Shown here in pieces: positions 1 through 9,068 of a stretch of 64,000 bases of DNA. Numbering within the stretch: the stretch's first letter is position 1; every line of letters begins with the position of its first letter. The translations under genes were made by a program, and so were the position numbers. The DNA is taken from contig JAIXOU010000141.1 in NCBI GenBank assembly GCA_027486585.1, positions 62,001 through 126,000 on the forward strand, written 5' to 3'. This stretch comes from Verrucomicrobiaceae bacterium (lineage in GTDB: Bacteria > Verrucomicrobiota > Verrucomicrobiia > Verrucomicrobiales > Verrucomicrobiaceae). Under the pieces are notes generated by a model that ran no database searches, was not told where the DNA came from, and saw only the letters and a program-made list of their open reading frames with translations.

Positions 1-537
1 AAAGGCAAGGGCGTGACTGTTGATAACAAAGTTGTCGGTGGAACGATCCCGAAAGAGTTCATCAATCCAGCGAAAGCCGGTTGTATCGAAGCAACGCTCA
101 ATGGCATCATCGCTGGCTATCCGGTCATCGATATTCATATCGACCTGGTCGATGGATCCAGCCATGACGTTGACTCCAACGAAAACGCTTTCAAGATGGC
201 AGCCATCTTCGCGATGAAGGACGCCCTAAAGAAGGCCAAGTGCATTCTTCTTGAGCCGATCATGGCCGTTGAAGCCTCCACGCCTGAAGATTATCAGGGT
301 GACATCATGGGTGACCTTAACCGTCGCCGGGGTAAGATCCAAGGCATCGACACCCGTGGCACCACCGCCATCATTCGCACAGAAGTTCCTTTGGCAGAAA
401 TGTTTGGCTACTCGACCGCCATCCGCACTCTCTCCTCAGGCCGTGCTTCCTACTCCATGCAACCTTCTCACTTCGAGCAGGTGCCAAACAACATCGTTGA
501 GCAGATCTCTGAGCAGCGCGGCACGAAGAACGCCTAA
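1..537 (+). CDS. fusA: Elongation factor G, C-terminal part
   Basis: Partial gene: the reading frame is open from base 1 and gives 178 residues before the stop. EF-G is the ribosomal translocase GTPase. What is seen here is domains IV and V: the VGGTIPKE and AGYPVIDI segments, then DGSSHDVDSNENAFKMA and the domain V start ILLEPIMAVE, all typical of bacterial EF-G. The GTPase domain lies before the window. It is directly followed, 36 bases later, by rpsJ in the same direction, the usual fusA-rpsJ neighbourhood when tuf is not between them. Codon use is strongly biased, as in the ribosomal genes downstream. Confidence 0.95.
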   Translation, partial: KGKGVTVDNKVVGGTIPKEFINPAKAGCIEATLNGIIAGYPVIDIHIDLVDGSSHDVDSNENAFKMAAIFAMKDALKKAKCILLEPIMAVEASTPEDYQGDIMGDLNRRRGKIQGIDTRGTTAIIRTEVPLAEMFGYSTAIRTLSSGRASYSMQPSHFEQVPNNIVEQISEQRGTKNA

Positions 538-573
538 TTTTTTGAAGTAAACCATTCACGCTGGACTAACGAC

Positions 574-882
574 ATGAGCAATCAACGAATCAGAATCCGC
601 CTCCGCGCTTACGATTACCGCGTCCTCGACAAGAGCACCGCAGACATCGTAGAGACCGCCAAGCGCACCGGAGCTAAAGTTGCTGGGCCGATCCCGCTTC
701 CTACCCGAATTGAAAAATTCACCGTCAACCGCTCTCCGCACGTTGACAAAAAGTCGATGGATCAGTTCGAAATCCGCACTCACAAGCGTTTGCTCGACAT
801 CGTTGACCCAACTTCCCGCACCGTGGACGAGCTGAAGAAGCTCAACCTCCCATCCGGCGTGGACATCACGATCAAAATTTAG
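574..882 (+). CDS. rpsJ: 30S ribosomal protein S10
   Basis: Full-length S10 (102 aa, the usual size). S10 sits in the head of the 30S subunit and, as NusE, also takes part in transcription antitermination. The sequence starts with [14 protein letters not shown] and carries the conserved [21 protein letters not shown] segment with the long loop that reaches into the 30S core. It is the first gene of the S10-type operon here. There is no clear Shine-Dalgarno sequence in the bases before the ATG, a feature shared by several genes of this operon. Confidence 0.97.
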   Translation: MSNQRIRIRLRAYDYRVLDKSTADIVETAKRTGAKVAGPIPLPTRIEKFTVNRSPHVDKKSMDQFEIRTHKRLLDIVDPTSRTVDELKKLNLPSGVDITIKI

Positions 883-921
883 TTTCCACCCCCGAAACGA
901 TCTCAACTGGAGGAACACATT

Positions 922-1572
922 ATGGCTATTGGCTTAATTGGAAAAAAACTTGGAATGACGAAGGTATACACCGATAAGGGTGAAGCCATCGCCGTGACCG
1001 TCGTGGACGTCAGCGGGAACGCTGTGATCCAGACCAAACTAACTTCTGGCAAGGACGGCTATAGCGCCATCCAGTTAGGTTACGAAGACCGTAAGGAATC
1101 AAGAATGACCAAGCCTTTGCTTGGCCACTTCAAAAAACACGGCGTCGCTCCAAAGCGTATCGTGAAAGAGTTCCGCGTTGCCTCTGACGATCAGCTCCCG
1201 ACTGCCGAAACTAAGATTGACGCCAGCTTGTTCAGCAACGGTCAATGGGTTGACGTCATCGGCACCACCAAAGGTAAAGGCTTCCAAGGTGTTGTGAAAC
1301 GCTGGAACTTCGCCGGTCAGCCAGCAACTCATGGTCACATGATGCATCGTCGCCCAGGTTCCATCGGTTGCCGCTTGACTCCTGGTCTGGTTTGGAAAAA
1401 CCAAAAGATGCCTGGTCAAGATGGTGTTGATCGTCGCACGACTCAAAATCTCAAGATCATCCAGAGCCGTCCAGAAGATGGATTGCTTCTTATCAGTGGC
1501 TCTATTCCTGGCAACAAAGGTAGCATCGTCGTGGTGCGTCCGGCCAAGAAGAAGCTCGCACCCGCCAAGTAA
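922..1572 (+). CDS. rplC: 50S ribosomal protein L3
   Basis: L3 (216 aa) is an early 50S assembly protein whose loop reaches towards the peptidyl transferase centre. The start AIGLIGKKLGMTKVY, the central KGKGFQGVVKRW and the loop HGHMMHRRPGSIG are diagnostic. The start is supported by a good Shine-Dalgarno sequence (GGAGG about 10 bases before the ATG). The loop carries GCRLTPG where E. coli has a methylated glutamine region, so the PrmB-type target residue appears absent. Next gene rplD follows after 20 bases. Confidence 0.97.
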   Translation: MAIGLIGKKLGMTKVYTDKGEAIAVTVVDVSGNAVIQTKLTSGKDGYSAIQLGYEDRKESRMTKPLLGHFKKHGVAPKRIVKEFRVASDDQLPTAETKIDASLFSNGQWVDVIGTTKGKGFQGVVKRWNFAGQPATHGHMMHRRPGSIGCRLTPGLVWKNQKMPGQDGVDRRTTQNLKIIQSRPEDGLLLISGSIPGNKGSIVVVRPAKKKLAPAK

Positions 1573-1592
1573 ATCCCAGAGGAACTTGAATC

Positions 1593-2201
1593 ATGTCAGC
1601 TACTATTTTATCCACTGAAAGCGCTAAGCAAGCCAATGTGAACCTCGTCGAAGGTCACCACGGCAAGCAAGCTCTCAATGACACTCTCGTTGCCTATCGT
1701 GCGAACCGTCGCCAAGGTAATGCCAACACCAAGAATCGCTCCGAAGTCCGCGGAAGTGGCAAGAAGCTCTGGGGTCAAAAAGGTACCGGTAATGCTCGTA
1801 TGGGCAGTAAGCGCTCTCCTGTTTGGTCTGGTGGTGGTGTGGTTTTCGGACCTCGCACCCGTGACTACAGCGTCAAGATCCCTCGTGCGATCAAGAAGCT
1901 TGCTCTTCGCACTGCTTTGACAGCTCGCATCACTGATGGTGCTGTATTGACCATCCCTACTTTCGCAGTGGCTGATGGCAAAACCAAGTCTTTCATCGCG
2001 GCAGTTGAAGCTCTCTCAACCGCCAAGAAGATTCTCATCGTCGGTCAAACTTTCGACGAACTGACTTTCCGCTCAGCACGCAACGTCCAAAATGTTCAAC
2101 TCGTCTCCGCTGATGATGTGAACGCCGAACACCTTCTGCTTTACCCGCAGGTGATCGTAACGACTGAAGCTCTCGAAACCATTGCTCGGAGGACAGCCTG
2201 A
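1593..2201 (+). CDS. rplD: 50S ribosomal protein L4
   Basis: L4 (202 aa), a 23S rRNA-binding protein lining the nascent peptide exit tunnel. The extended-loop segment GSGKKLWGQKGTGNARMGSKRSP followed by a V-F-G-P motif identifies it. In E. coli L4 also represses its own S10 operon; whether that applies here cannot be seen. The stop codon lies one base before the rplW start, so the two genes are probably translationally coupled. Confidence 0.97.
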   Translation: MSATILSTESAKQANVNLVEGHHGKQALNDTLVAYRANRRQGNANTKNRSEVRGSGKKLWGQKGTGNARMGSKRSPVWSGGGVVFGPRTRDYSVKIPRAIKKLALRTALTARITDGAVLTIPTFAVADGKTKSFIAAVEALSTAKKILIVGQTFDELTFRSARNVQNVQLVSADDVNAEHLLLYPQVIVTTEALETIARRTA

Positions 2202-2202
2202 T

Positions 2203-2487
2203 ATGAAAGACCCACATTCCGTCATCCACACCATTCGTCTGACTGAAAAGGCGACTCGGCTCGGCGAAGAAAACAATGAATTTGTTTTCATCGTGAACCG
2301 CAAATCTACGAAGATCGAAATCAAGATGGCTGTCGAAAAGCATTTCGGCAAAAAGGTCGTCGGAGTTCGCACTCTTAATACCGATGGCAAAGCTCGCCGT
2401 GAAAAGCGTGCTGATGCAGGTCGCACTAATCATTACAAAAAGGCTATCGTGCGTCTCAAAGACGGCGAAACCATCGAGCTCGTATAA
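2203..2487 (+). CDS. rplW: 50S ribosomal protein L23
   Basis: L23 (94 aa) binds 23S rRNA domain III at the tunnel exit and is the docking site for trigger factor and SRP. The start was chosen at the ATG giving MKDPHSVIHT because it follows the GGAGGA Shine-Dalgarno at 2188-2193 and comes one base after the rplD stop; a longer frame from 2182 would run into rplD. The sequence shows EKATRLGEENNEFVFIV and the conserved AVEKHFGKKVVGVRTLN segment. Confidence 0.95.
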   Translation: MKDPHSVIHTIRLTEKATRLGEENNEFVFIVNRKSTKIEIKMAVEKHFGKKVVGVRTLNTDGKARREKRADAGRTNHYKKAIVRLKDGETIELV

Positions 2488-2531
2488 GGGCAATTCCGGT
2501 TCACAACCTCTTAATCTGAAGGACGCACACC

Positions 2532-3371
2532 ATGGCGCTGAAAACATTCAAGCCTAACACCCCATCAAACCGTTATAAAGAGTGGAACTCCTTTGAGGAG
2601 ATCACTAAGGACACGCCACAGCGCAGCCTCACGGTTGCACTTCGCAAGTCCGGCGGACGCAACAACACGGGTCGTATTACCTGCCGTCATATCGGTGGTG
2701 GACACGAGCGCCGTTACCGTCTGATCGACTTCAAGCGCGCTCGTCGTGATGAAGCGGCCAAGGTCATCGCCATCGAGTATGATCCGAACCGTTCGGCACG
2801 CATCGCACTGATCGAATACAAAGACGGTGAACGAGCTTACATCCTCGCCCCACTCAACCTGGGCGTCGGAGCCTCAGTCATGGCCGGTGAAAAGGCCGCC
2901 CCTGAACTTGGTAACGCTCTTCCACTGCGTAAAATTCCTCTTGGAACCAATATTCACAATATTGAGCTCGTCGTTGGTCGTGGTGGTGTTGCCGCCCGTG
3001 CCGCTGGTCAAGCTGCTGTTCTCTCTAACCGTGAAGGTGAATATGCCCTGGTGCGTATGCCTTCTGGTGAAATCCGCAAGATTCACGCTGAGTGCTACGC
3101 AACCATCGGTCAGGTCGGTAATACCGAACATATGAACGTGGTTTCAGGTAAAGCTGGACGCACCCGCTGGCAGGGCACCCGCCCGACAGTGCGTGGTATG
3201 TGTATGAACCCGATTGACCATCCGAATGGTGGTGGTGAAGGTCGTTCCAAATCTGGTGGTGGTCGTCAGCATCTTCTCAGCCCATGGGGTCATGCGAAGG
3301 GTGAAAAGACACGCAATAAGAAGAAGTCCACGAACAAACTTATTGTTCAGACTCGTCACGCTAAGAAGTAA
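2532..3371 (+). CDS. rplB: 50S ribosomal protein L2
   Basis: L2 (279 aa, normal length) is a core 50S protein needed for subunit association and peptidyl transferase function. The conserved segments [37 protein letters not shown] and the C-terminal [11 protein letters not shown] with the catalytically important histidine ([11 protein letters not shown]) are all present. The ATG follows the AAGGA-type Shine-Dalgarno of CTGAAGGACG. Confidence 0.97.
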   Translation: MALKTFKPNTPSNRYKEWNSFEEITKDTPQRSLTVALRKSGGRNNTGRITCRHIGGGHERRYRLIDFKRARRDEAAKVIAIEYDPNRSARIALIEYKDGERAYILAPLNLGVGASVMAGEKAAPELGNALPLRKIPLGTNIHNIELVVGRGGVAARAAGQAAVLSNREGEYALVRMPSGEIRKIHAECYATIGQVGNTEHMNVVSGKAGRTRWQGTRPTVRGMCMNPIDHPNGGGEGRSKSGGGRQHLLSPWGHAKGEKTRNKKKSTNKLIVQTRHAKK

Positions 3372-3399
3372 TCCTTTCCTAATCTGAATCACTGATACT

Positions 3400-3678
3400 A
3401 TGGCACGCTCACTCAAAAAGGGACCTTTTGTCCAGCAGGCTCTGCTCGACAAAGTGGACAAGCTCAACGACGCAGGACAAAAGCGTCCGGTGAAGACTTG
3501 GGCCCGCAGCTCAATGATCACTCCTGATCTGGTCGGTCACACTTTCCTCGTTCATAACGGTAAAGATTTCGTGAGCGTCTATGCTACGGAAAACATGGTC
3601 GGTCACCGCCTCGGTGAGTTTGCCATGACCCGTATCTTCAAAGGTCACGGTGCTCACACAGTTAAAGCTGCTAAATAA
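3400..3678 (+). CDS. rpsS: 30S ribosomal protein S19
   Basis: S19 (92 aa) is a 30S head protein that contacts S13 and the decoding-site region. The start ARSLKKGPF and the segments [20 protein letters not shown] and [10 protein letters not shown] are typical. In almost all bacteria the next gene is rplV; here a gene for a secreted protein intervenes, starting 28 bases after this stop. Confidence 0.97.
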   Translation: MARSLKKGPFVQQALLDKVDKLNDAGQKRPVKTWARSSMITPDLVGHTFLVHNGKDFVSVYATENMVGHRLGEFAMTRIFKGHGAHTVKAAK

Positions 3679-3706
3679 TTACCTTCGTCACTTTTCTTTC
3701 TATTCT

Positions 3707-4498
3707 ATGATTTCAAGCCTGTTCCAACGCTTCAACCAGTGCGCTCTGCTTCTTGCAGCGGTGGCCCTGTGTGCTGGCGTGCAGGCTCAGACATCCTTTG
3801 AATTGCAGGAATTAAATATGACGTTGCAGGTAGCAGCGCAAAAGATCCAAACTTTGGAGACAGCCTTAGCTGCCTCTAAGGACAAAAACGCGGCGCTCGC
3901 TCAGAGCGCTGCCGCTTCAAACCAGGAAGCAATCGATCTCAAGGATCGTTATGATCGTCTTCGTGGCCTTTTGGAAGGTCTCGGTATTTCGGCGATTGAA
4001 ACCAATCCTGAAAAAACTCAGGAACGTCTCCTTTCCTCGCTCAGCGATCTGCGTATTGCTGAAACATCACGTCAGAAGTTGGCTGATAGCCTGATGGAGC
4101 TTGCTGAATCGTCTCTTGCTTTCGCTAAGACAGTTGCGACTCCTGATGCAGTCACTGGCGACCGTCTTCAGAAGTCTCTTTTGAATGCAGAATCTAATTT
4201 GGCTGCAGCTTCGGCTCGCCCATTAGAAAGCACCGCACCTGCCGCTGATTTGCAGGATGCACGCATCGTTAGTTTGAAAAATGAGCTCGGCATTGCTGTC
4301 TTGAGCGTCGGGGCCCGCGACGGCGTGAAGCCAGGGATGCCCTTTGAAATTTACCGCGAAGATAAACCCATCGCGAAGGTTCTTGTCACCGAAGTCCGCA
4401 ACTCTGTGAGTGGCGCTGTGGTGCAAGAATTGGCAAACATCGCTGACCCTGTCCAGGTTGGTGATAAAGGCAAAGTTGATACAAACCGGTCACTCTAA
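3707..4498 (+). CDS. Secreted coiled-coil protein inserted in the ribosomal operon
   Basis: Function unknown. The start chosen gives 263 aa beginning MISSLFQRFNQ, because an upstream ATG in frame (3650) would overlap rpsS. Residues about 12-28 form a signal peptide (CALLLAAVALCAGVQA) with a likely cleavage site at AQA-Q. A long Ala/Gln/Leu/Lys-rich alpha-helical, probably coiled-coil, part covers roughly residues 30-190. The last 75 residues look like a small beta domain (LSVGARDGVKPGMPFEIYR, then IAKVLVTEVR), reminiscent of the beta domains of MreC-like or envelope adaptor proteins. It lies between rpsS and rplV with only 28 and 4 bases of spacing, so it must be transcribed with ribosomal genes. 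Placement suggests strong constitutive expression of an envelope protein; this is inference. Confidence 0.85.
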   Translation: MISSLFQRFNQCALLLAAVALCAGVQAQTSFELQELNMTLQVAAQKIQTLETALAASKDKNAALAQSAAASNQEAIDLKDRYDRLRGLLEGLGISAIETNPEKTQERLLSSLSDLRIAETSRQKLADSLMELAESSLAFAKTVATPDAVTGDRLQKSLLNAESNLAAASARPLESTAPAADLQDARIVSLKNELGIAVLSVGARDGVKPGMPFEIYREDKPIAKVLVTEVRNSVSGAVVQELANIADPVQVGDKGKVDTNRSL

Positions 4499-4502
4499 GT
4501 TT

Positions 4503-4898
4503 ATGGAAGTTCGTTCAATCCTTAAATACGCTCGTATTTCTTCACAGAAAGCGCGTCAGGTCACACGTGCCATCACAGGCATGCCAGTGTCACAGGCGCT
4601 AAGCGTTCTCGATTTCACCCCAAAGAAAGCCGCCTTCTTGGTTGGCAAAGTCCTCCGCTCTGCTGTTGCAAATGCTGAGAATAACCACGAGCTCGATGCT
4701 GAAGACCTCATCGTCGCCAGCGCTGTGGCCACTCCTGGGCCTTCTTTGAAGCGCATCATGCCACGTGCTCGTGGATCAGCCTCCCCAATCATCAAGCGCA
4801 TGACACACATCACTGTCGTTCTCGGCAATAAGCCTGAAGAAGCTGCTAAACCAGCCAAGCGCATCAATAAGTCCAAGGCCAAGGCCTCTGCTGAATAA
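4503..4898 (+). CDS. rplV: 50S ribosomal protein L22
   Basis: L22 (131 aa) lines the exit tunnel and binds all 23S domains. The start MEVRSILKYARISSQKARQV was chosen because it begins four bases after the previous stop. The beta-hairpin loop region GPSLKRIMPRARGSASPI is typical and is the site of macrolide-resistance changes in other bacteria. The C-terminus has an extra Lys/Ala-rich tail of about 20 residues compared with E. coli L22 (110 aa). Confidence 0.96.
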   Translation: MEVRSILKYARISSQKARQVTRAITGMPVSQALSVLDFTPKKAAFLVGKVLRSAVANAENNHELDAEDLIVASAVATPGPSLKRIMPRARGSASPIIKRMTHITVVLGNKPEEAAKPAKRINKSKAKASAE

Positions 4899-4918
4899 TC
4901 TCCACACACCACGCATTT

Positions 4919-5692
4919 ATGGGACAGAAAGTTAATCCGATCGGCTTCCGCCTCGCAGTCACAAAAGACTGGCGCTCCAAGTGGTACGCTCCTGAGAAAG
5001 AATACGCTGATGCTCTGCACAGTGACCTTGCCATCCGTAGCTATCTCAAAGAGAAGCTCATGCAGGCAGCACTGTCCAAGATCATCATCGAGCGTGCCTG
5101 GAACCAAGTTCGTGTGACTCTTCATACAGCTCGTCCTGGTCTGGTCATTGGCCGTAAAGGTCAAGAGATCGAGGTGATGAGCCAGAAAGTCTCCGAAATG
5201 TGCGGTGGCAAACAGGTAAAAATCGACATCTTCGAAATCAAACAACCTGAGCTTGATGCTCAGCTTGTTGCAGAAGGCGTCGCCGTTCAGCTTGAGCGTC
5301 GAATTTCTTTCCGCCGTGCTATGAAGCGCTCCGTGCAGACCGCTATGGACATGGGTGCTGATGGCATTCGTATCCGCGTCGCTGGTCGTCTTGGTGGTGC
5401 TGACATTGCTCGCGACGAACAGTATCGTCAGGGTAAAGTGCCTCTTCAAACGCTTCGTATTCCGATTGATTATGGCTTTGCTGAAGCCCGCACCGTTTAC
5501 GGTATCATCGGTGTTAAAGTTTGGCTCAATCGCGGTAACGCCCCTGAGAACAGCCAACCTCGTCAAGAACGTCGTCCACGTCGTGACGGTGATCGTGGCG
5601 GTCCACCACGTCGTGGTGAGCGTGCAGGCGGTGGCTATCCAGCTGCCCCTAGCGCAGATGCCCCAGCCCCAGCTCCAGTAGCTGCAGAGTAG
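4919..5692 (+). CDS. rpsC: 30S ribosomal protein S3 with disordered tail
   Basis: S3 (257 aa) is at the mRNA entry channel of the 30S subunit. The KH domain is recognised by VIGRKGQEIEVM (GxxG loop), and the C-terminal domain by RRAMKRSVQTAMDMGADGIRI and DYGFAEARTVYGIIGVKVW. The last 45 residues are an Arg/Gly/Pro/Ala-rich tail (RPRRDGDRGGPPRRGE) ending in APAPAPVAAE, longer than in E. coli (233 aa) and probably disordered. No Shine-Dalgarno is visible before the ATG. Confidence 0.97.
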   Translation: MGQKVNPIGFRLAVTKDWRSKWYAPEKEYADALHSDLAIRSYLKEKLMQAALSKIIIERAWNQVRVTLHTARPGLVIGRKGQEIEVMSQKVSEMCGGKQVKIDIFEIKQPELDAQLVAEGVAVQLERRISFRRAMKRSVQTAMDMGADGIRIRVAGRLGGADIARDEQYRQGKVPLQTLRIPIDYGFAEARTVYGIIGVKVWLNRGNAPENSQPRQERRPRRDGDRGGPPRRGERAGGGYPAAPSADAPAPAPVAAE

Positions 5693-5737
5693 TTTTTCAC
5701 CCCTTTCTAGAACAACAGGTAATCAGGAGTTTGACCC

Positions 5738-6157
5738 ATGGCCCTTCTTCCAAGTCGAGTAAAATATCGTAAAACCCAGCGCGGCAGCCGCTCTGGCATT
5801 GCCACCAGCGCAAACAAGCTGGACTTCGGTGATTTTGGTCTTCAGACGCTTGATCGCGGCTGGATCAAAAATAACCAAATCGAAGCCTGCCGTGTTGCCA
5901 TCAACCGCTTCCTCAAGCGTAAGGGCAAGGTTTTCATCCGCATCTTCCCCCACAAGCCAGTTACGGCTCGTCCACCTGAAACTCGAATGGGTAAAGGTAA
6001 AGGCTCTCCAGAATTCTGGGTAGCTGTGGTTCTTCCAGGTCACATGCTTTTTGAAGTGTCTGGCGTGACTGAAGCCATTGCGCGTGAAGCTTGCCGCCTC
6101 GCTGCAAACAAACTGGGTCTTCGCACTCGCTTTGTGACCCGCACTATCTCCCATTAA
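5738..6157 (+). CDS. rplP: 50S ribosomal protein L16
   Basis: L16 (139 aa) organises the A-site side of the 50S subunit. The sequence begins [16 protein letters not shown], and shows [29 protein letters not shown] and [16 protein letters not shown], all hallmark segments. The ATG follows CAGGAG with good spacing. Confidence 0.97.
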   Translation: MALLPSRVKYRKTQRGSRSGIATSANKLDFGDFGLQTLDRGWIKNNQIEACRVAINRFLKRKGKVFIRIFPHKPVTARPPETRMGKGKGSPEFWVAVVLPGHMLFEVSGVTEAIAREACRLAANKLGLRTRFVTRTISH

Positions 6158-6176
6158 TTCTATTTTCTGATCCGCC

Positions 6177-6380
6177 ATGCTGACTAAACAACTCCGTGAA
6201 ATGACCGTCGAAGAGCTCGGTGCTCGCCGCCGCGAATTGCGCCAGGAAATGCTGAACCTCCGTGTTCAACAGCAGATCGGCCAACTTGAAAACCCTTCCC
6301 GCCTTCACATCCTCCGTCGTGAGGTGGCTCGTATCGAGACCATCGTGAATGAGCGCAGCCGCACTGCCAAGGCCGCTTAA
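6177..6380 (+). CDS. rpmC: 50S ribosomal protein L29
   Basis: L29 (67 aa) is a small two-helix protein beside L23 at the tunnel exit. ELRQEMLNLRVQQQIGQLENPSR and IARIETI-type helix 2 (VARIETIVNER) match the family. It starts 19 bases after rplP, in the standard order rplP-rpmC-rpsQ. Confidence 0.95.
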   Translation: MLTKQLREMTVEELGARRRELRQEMLNLRVQQQIGQLENPSRLHILRREVARIETIVNERSRTAKAA

Positions 6381-6414
6381 TTGATTCAAACCCTGCTGAA
6401 CTGATTCCCATTCC

Positions 6415-6696
6415 ATGAGCGATACTGCAACCGCCACACCAGACCAAGTCAAAGCCGCTGTGCGTAAAACGCGCGTCGGTAAGGTTGTGTCTGACAAAAT
6501 GAACAAGACCATCGTGGTCGAGGTGGAGCGCCGCGTGCCGCATCCACAATTCAAAAAGATCATCCGCCGCACTTCCAAATTCTATGCTCATGACGAGCAG
6601 GAACAGGCCAAAATTGGCGACAAGGTTCTCATTTCCGAAACCCGTCCGCTGAGCAAACTGAAGCGCTGGAACCTTGAGGAAGTGCTCAAGCACTAA
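6415..6696 (+). CDS. rpsQ: 30S ribosomal protein S17
   Basis: S17 (93 aa) is a primary 16S rRNA-binding OB-fold protein. The core [20 protein letters not shown] and [18 protein letters not shown] are typical. The first 15 residues ([15 protein letters not shown]) are an N-terminal extension relative to E. coli S17 (84 aa). Confidence 0.95.
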   Translation: MSDTATATPDQVKAAVRKTRVGKVVSDKMNKTIVVEVERRVPHPQFKKIIRRTSKFYAHDEQEQAKIGDKVLISETRPLSKLKRWNLEEVLKH

Positions 6697-6738
6697 TCCA
6701 CTGGAGCGATTAACCCAATCAACTGAGGAAAAAAAGCT

Positions 6739-7107
6739 ATGTTGCAAATGGAGTCATCAATCCCGGTGGCAGATAACACCGGAGCCCGCCTGGCCACTAT
6801 GATTGGCGTGTTGGGAAAGAAAAACAGCCGCTTCGCCTACATTGGCGACATCATCACCGCGCATATTCGTGAGTCCACACCGACTGCGAACGTTAAAAAA
6901 GGTGAAGTCGTCCGTGCCGTAGTCGTTCGCACCGCTCATCCAATCCGTCGTAATGATGGTTCGATCCTGCGCTTCGACAGAAATGCCATCGTCATCATCG
7001 ATAAAGACAACAATCCAAAAGGAACTCGTATCTTCGGTCCTGTAGCTCGTGAGCTGCGTGACAAGAACTTCATGAAGATCGTTTCCCTTGCCCCAGAAGT
7101 GCTATGA
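6739..7107 (+). CDS. rplN: 50S ribosomal protein L14
   Basis: L14 (122 aa, standard length) lies at the subunit interface and is the target of RsfS silencing in other bacteria. [17 protein letters not shown] and [29 protein letters not shown] are hallmark segments. The ATG follows GAGGAAAAAA. The stop overlaps the rplX start by four bases (ATGA), indicating translational coupling. Confidence 0.97.
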   Translation: MLQMESSIPVADNTGARLATMIGVLGKKNSRFAYIGDIITAHIRESTPTANVKKGEVVRAVVVRTAHPIRRNDGSILRFDRNAIVIIDKDNNPKGTRIFGPVARELRDKNFMKIVSLAPEVL

Positions 7108-7388
7108 GCCGAGTCAAAACCCACGTCAACACTGGCGACAATGTCGTCGTCATCTCCGGTGCCCATAAAGGTGCCCAAGGAATCATCAAAGAAGTTCAGA
7201 CTTCCAAGAACCGCGTTCTGATCGAAGGCGTTCGGATGATCAAGAAAACTGTTCGCCCAAGCCAACAAAATCAGGCCGGTGGGATCATCGAAATCGAAGG
7301 TCCAATCCATATTTCCAACGTGAAGCTTGCTGCTGCAGATGCCCCTAAGGCAAAAACAGCCAAGAAGAAGGTTGCTAAAAAGAAGTAG
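7104..7388 (+). CDS. rplX: 50S ribosomal protein L24
   Basis: L24 (94 aa) initiates 50S assembly. A KOW motif is visible ([20 protein letters not shown]), followed by [21 protein letters not shown] and ISNVKL. The C-terminus is a short Lys/Ala tail. It overlaps rplN by four bases. An 83-base gap follows before rplE, containing a G+C-rich stretch with a run of eight C at 7404-7411. Confidence 0.95.
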   Translation: MSRVKTHVNTGDNVVVISGAHKGAQGIIKEVQTSKNRVLIEGVRMIKKTVRPSQQNQAGGIIEIEGPIHISNVKLAAADAPKAKTAKKKVAKKK

Positions 7389-7471
7389 TCCACTAACATG
7401 TGCCCCCCCCTGCGCCCCGTCTTTTAACGAAGGCGCCCAGAGGAAAGGCCACGCAGCACTAAAACTGATAC

Positions 7472-8068
7472 ATGATCCCAGCATTACAGACTCTCTACAA
7501 AGAGAAACTCCGCGACTCGCTCAAAACGCAACTCGCTCTTAGCAACGTACACCAAGTGCCGAAGCTCGAAAAAATCGTCATCAACTGCTCTGTAGGCTCC
7601 CAAGGTGAGCGCAAGCAGGCCATCGAAGATGCCGTCAACGAAGTCACTCTGATCACTGGTCAAAAGCCAGTCATCACCAAGAGCAAAAAGGCTATCGCTA
7701 ACTTCAAACTCCGTGAGGGTGAAAACGTCGGTGTGAAGATCACTCTTCGTGGTCCTCGCATGTATGATTTCCTCATGCGTCTCGTCCGCACCGCTCTCCC
7801 TCGCGTTCGTGACTTCCGTGGTGTTGCTCCTCGTGCCTTCGATGGTCGTGGTAACTACACCCTCGGTGTCAACGATCAGTCCATCTTCCCAGAAATCGAG
7901 CTCGATAAAATCAAGCGCACTCTGGGCTTTGACATTACTTTCGTTACCTCCACAAATAACGACGATCATGCGCGTGAATTACTTCGTGCGCTCGGCATGC
8001 CCTTCCGTGGTAAGGGGAACCTCCTGCAAAAGGCTGATGGATCTGAATCCGAAGCTGCTGCTGCATAA
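7472..8068 (+). CDS. rplE: 50S ribosomal protein L5
   Basis: L5 (198 aa) binds 5S rRNA and contacts P-site tRNA. KLEKIVINCSVG, GQKPVITKSKKAIANFKLREG and VTLRGPRMYDFL-type residues (ITLRGPRMYDFLMRLV) are diagnostic. It is about 19 residues longer than E. coli L5, with an Ala/Glu-rich tail. The normal next gene, rpsN, is missing: rpsH begins only 31 bases later. Confidence 0.97.
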   Translation: MIPALQTLYKEKLRDSLKTQLALSNVHQVPKLEKIVINCSVGSQGERKQAIEDAVNEVTLITGQKPVITKSKKAIANFKLREGENVGVKITLRGPRMYDFLMRLVRTALPRVRDFRGVAPRAFDGRGNYTLGVNDQSIFPEIELDKIKRTLGFDITFVTSTNNDDHARELLRALGMPFRGKGNLLQKADGSESEAAAA

Positions 8069-8099
8069 CCTTAACTGAAGCGTCCGACTCCACCGAGCC

Positions 8100-8489
8100 A
8101 TGACTGATCCTATTTCCGATTTCCTCACCCGCATCCGCAACGCCGCAAACGCTGGCCAGCAGGAAGTGTTCATTCCTTTCTCTAAGATGAAGAGTGAACT
8201 TTCCCGCATCCTTCAAGAAGAAGGATATTTGTGGAGCTACGAAGTTGATACCAGTGCAGCGTTCCCACGCTTGAAGCTGAAAATCAAATATCAGGGTAAA
8301 GCCCCTGTTGTTCGTCACCTGTCCCGCGTCAGCAAGCCAGGTCTGCGTAAATACGTTTCTTGTGACCAAATTCCTCGTGTTCTCGGTGGACTTGGTATCT
8401 CAATCCTCTCCACTTCCCGTGGTATCATGACAGGTTCACGCGCCAAGAGAACTAAGGTCGGCGGCGAACTTCTGGCACAAGTCTGGTAA
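8100..8489 (+). CDS. rpsH: 30S ribosomal protein S8
   Basis: S8 (129 aa) binds helix 21 of 16S rRNA; in E. coli it represses the spc operon. DPISDFLTRIRNAANAGQQ, LSRVSKPGLRKYV and the C-terminal ISILSTSRGIMTGSRAKRTKVGGELLAQVW agree with the family over the whole length. It follows rplE directly, with no S14 gene in between. Confidence 0.97.
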   Translation: MTDPISDFLTRIRNAANAGQQEVFIPFSKMKSELSRILQEEGYLWSYEVDTSAAFPRLKLKIKYQGKAPVVRHLSRVSKPGLRKYVSCDQIPRVLGGLGISILSTSRGIMTGSRAKRTKVGGELLAQVW

Positions 8490-8507
8490 CCCAAGAAGCA
8501 CTTTATT

Positions 8508-9047
8508 ATGTCACGCGTCGGCAAACAACCCATCACACTTCCAGAGAAAGTCTCTGTGAAAATCGGAGAGGACCGCAGTGTTCTCGTCGAAGGTCCAAAA
8601 GGAAAACTTAACTGGACTCTCCCTATTGGCATCAGCGTCGCCTTTGAGGGCAAAGACGTTAATGTTACTCGCACTAGCGAAGACCGTCGTGTTCGTGCCA
8701 TGCATGGCACTTCACAGCGCCTCATTGGTAACATGGTAGAAGGTGTCAGCAAAGGCTACACTCGCAACCTTGAAATCCACGGCGTCGGTTTCCGTGCTGC
8801 TGTTAAAGGTAACGTCATCGACCTAAATCTTGGTCAGTCACATCCTCGTCTTCACCCGATCCCAGAAGGTGTTAAAGTGGTTGTTACCGACAACACTAAG
8901 ATCGCCATTGAAGGCATCGACAAACAAATCGTCGGTCAGCTCGCTGCTGACATTCGGGCCTACTATCCGCCAGAACCTTACAAGGCTAAGGGTGTGCGTT
9001 ATGTAGGTGAACAGATCCGCCGCAAGGCTGGTAAGAGCGTTAAATAA
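8508..9047 (+). CDS. rplF: 50S ribosomal protein L6
   Basis: L6 (179 aa) is located near the factor-binding site of the 50S subunit. SRVGKQPITLPEKV at the start, LIGNMVEGVSKGYTRNLEI in the middle and the C-terminal PPEPYKAKGVRYVGEQIRRK are the family signature. Spacing to rplR is 21 bases. Confidence 0.97.
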   Translation: MSRVGKQPITLPEKVSVKIGEDRSVLVEGPKGKLNWTLPIGISVAFEGKDVNVTRTSEDRRVRAMHGTSQRLIGNMVEGVSKGYTRNLEIHGVGFRAAVKGNVIDLNLGQSHPRLHPIPEGVKVVVTDNTKIAIEGIDKQIVGQLAADIRAYYPPEPYKAKGVRYVGEQIRRKAGKSVK

Positions 9048-9068
9048 CCTTTTTGGAGATCAGTCATT

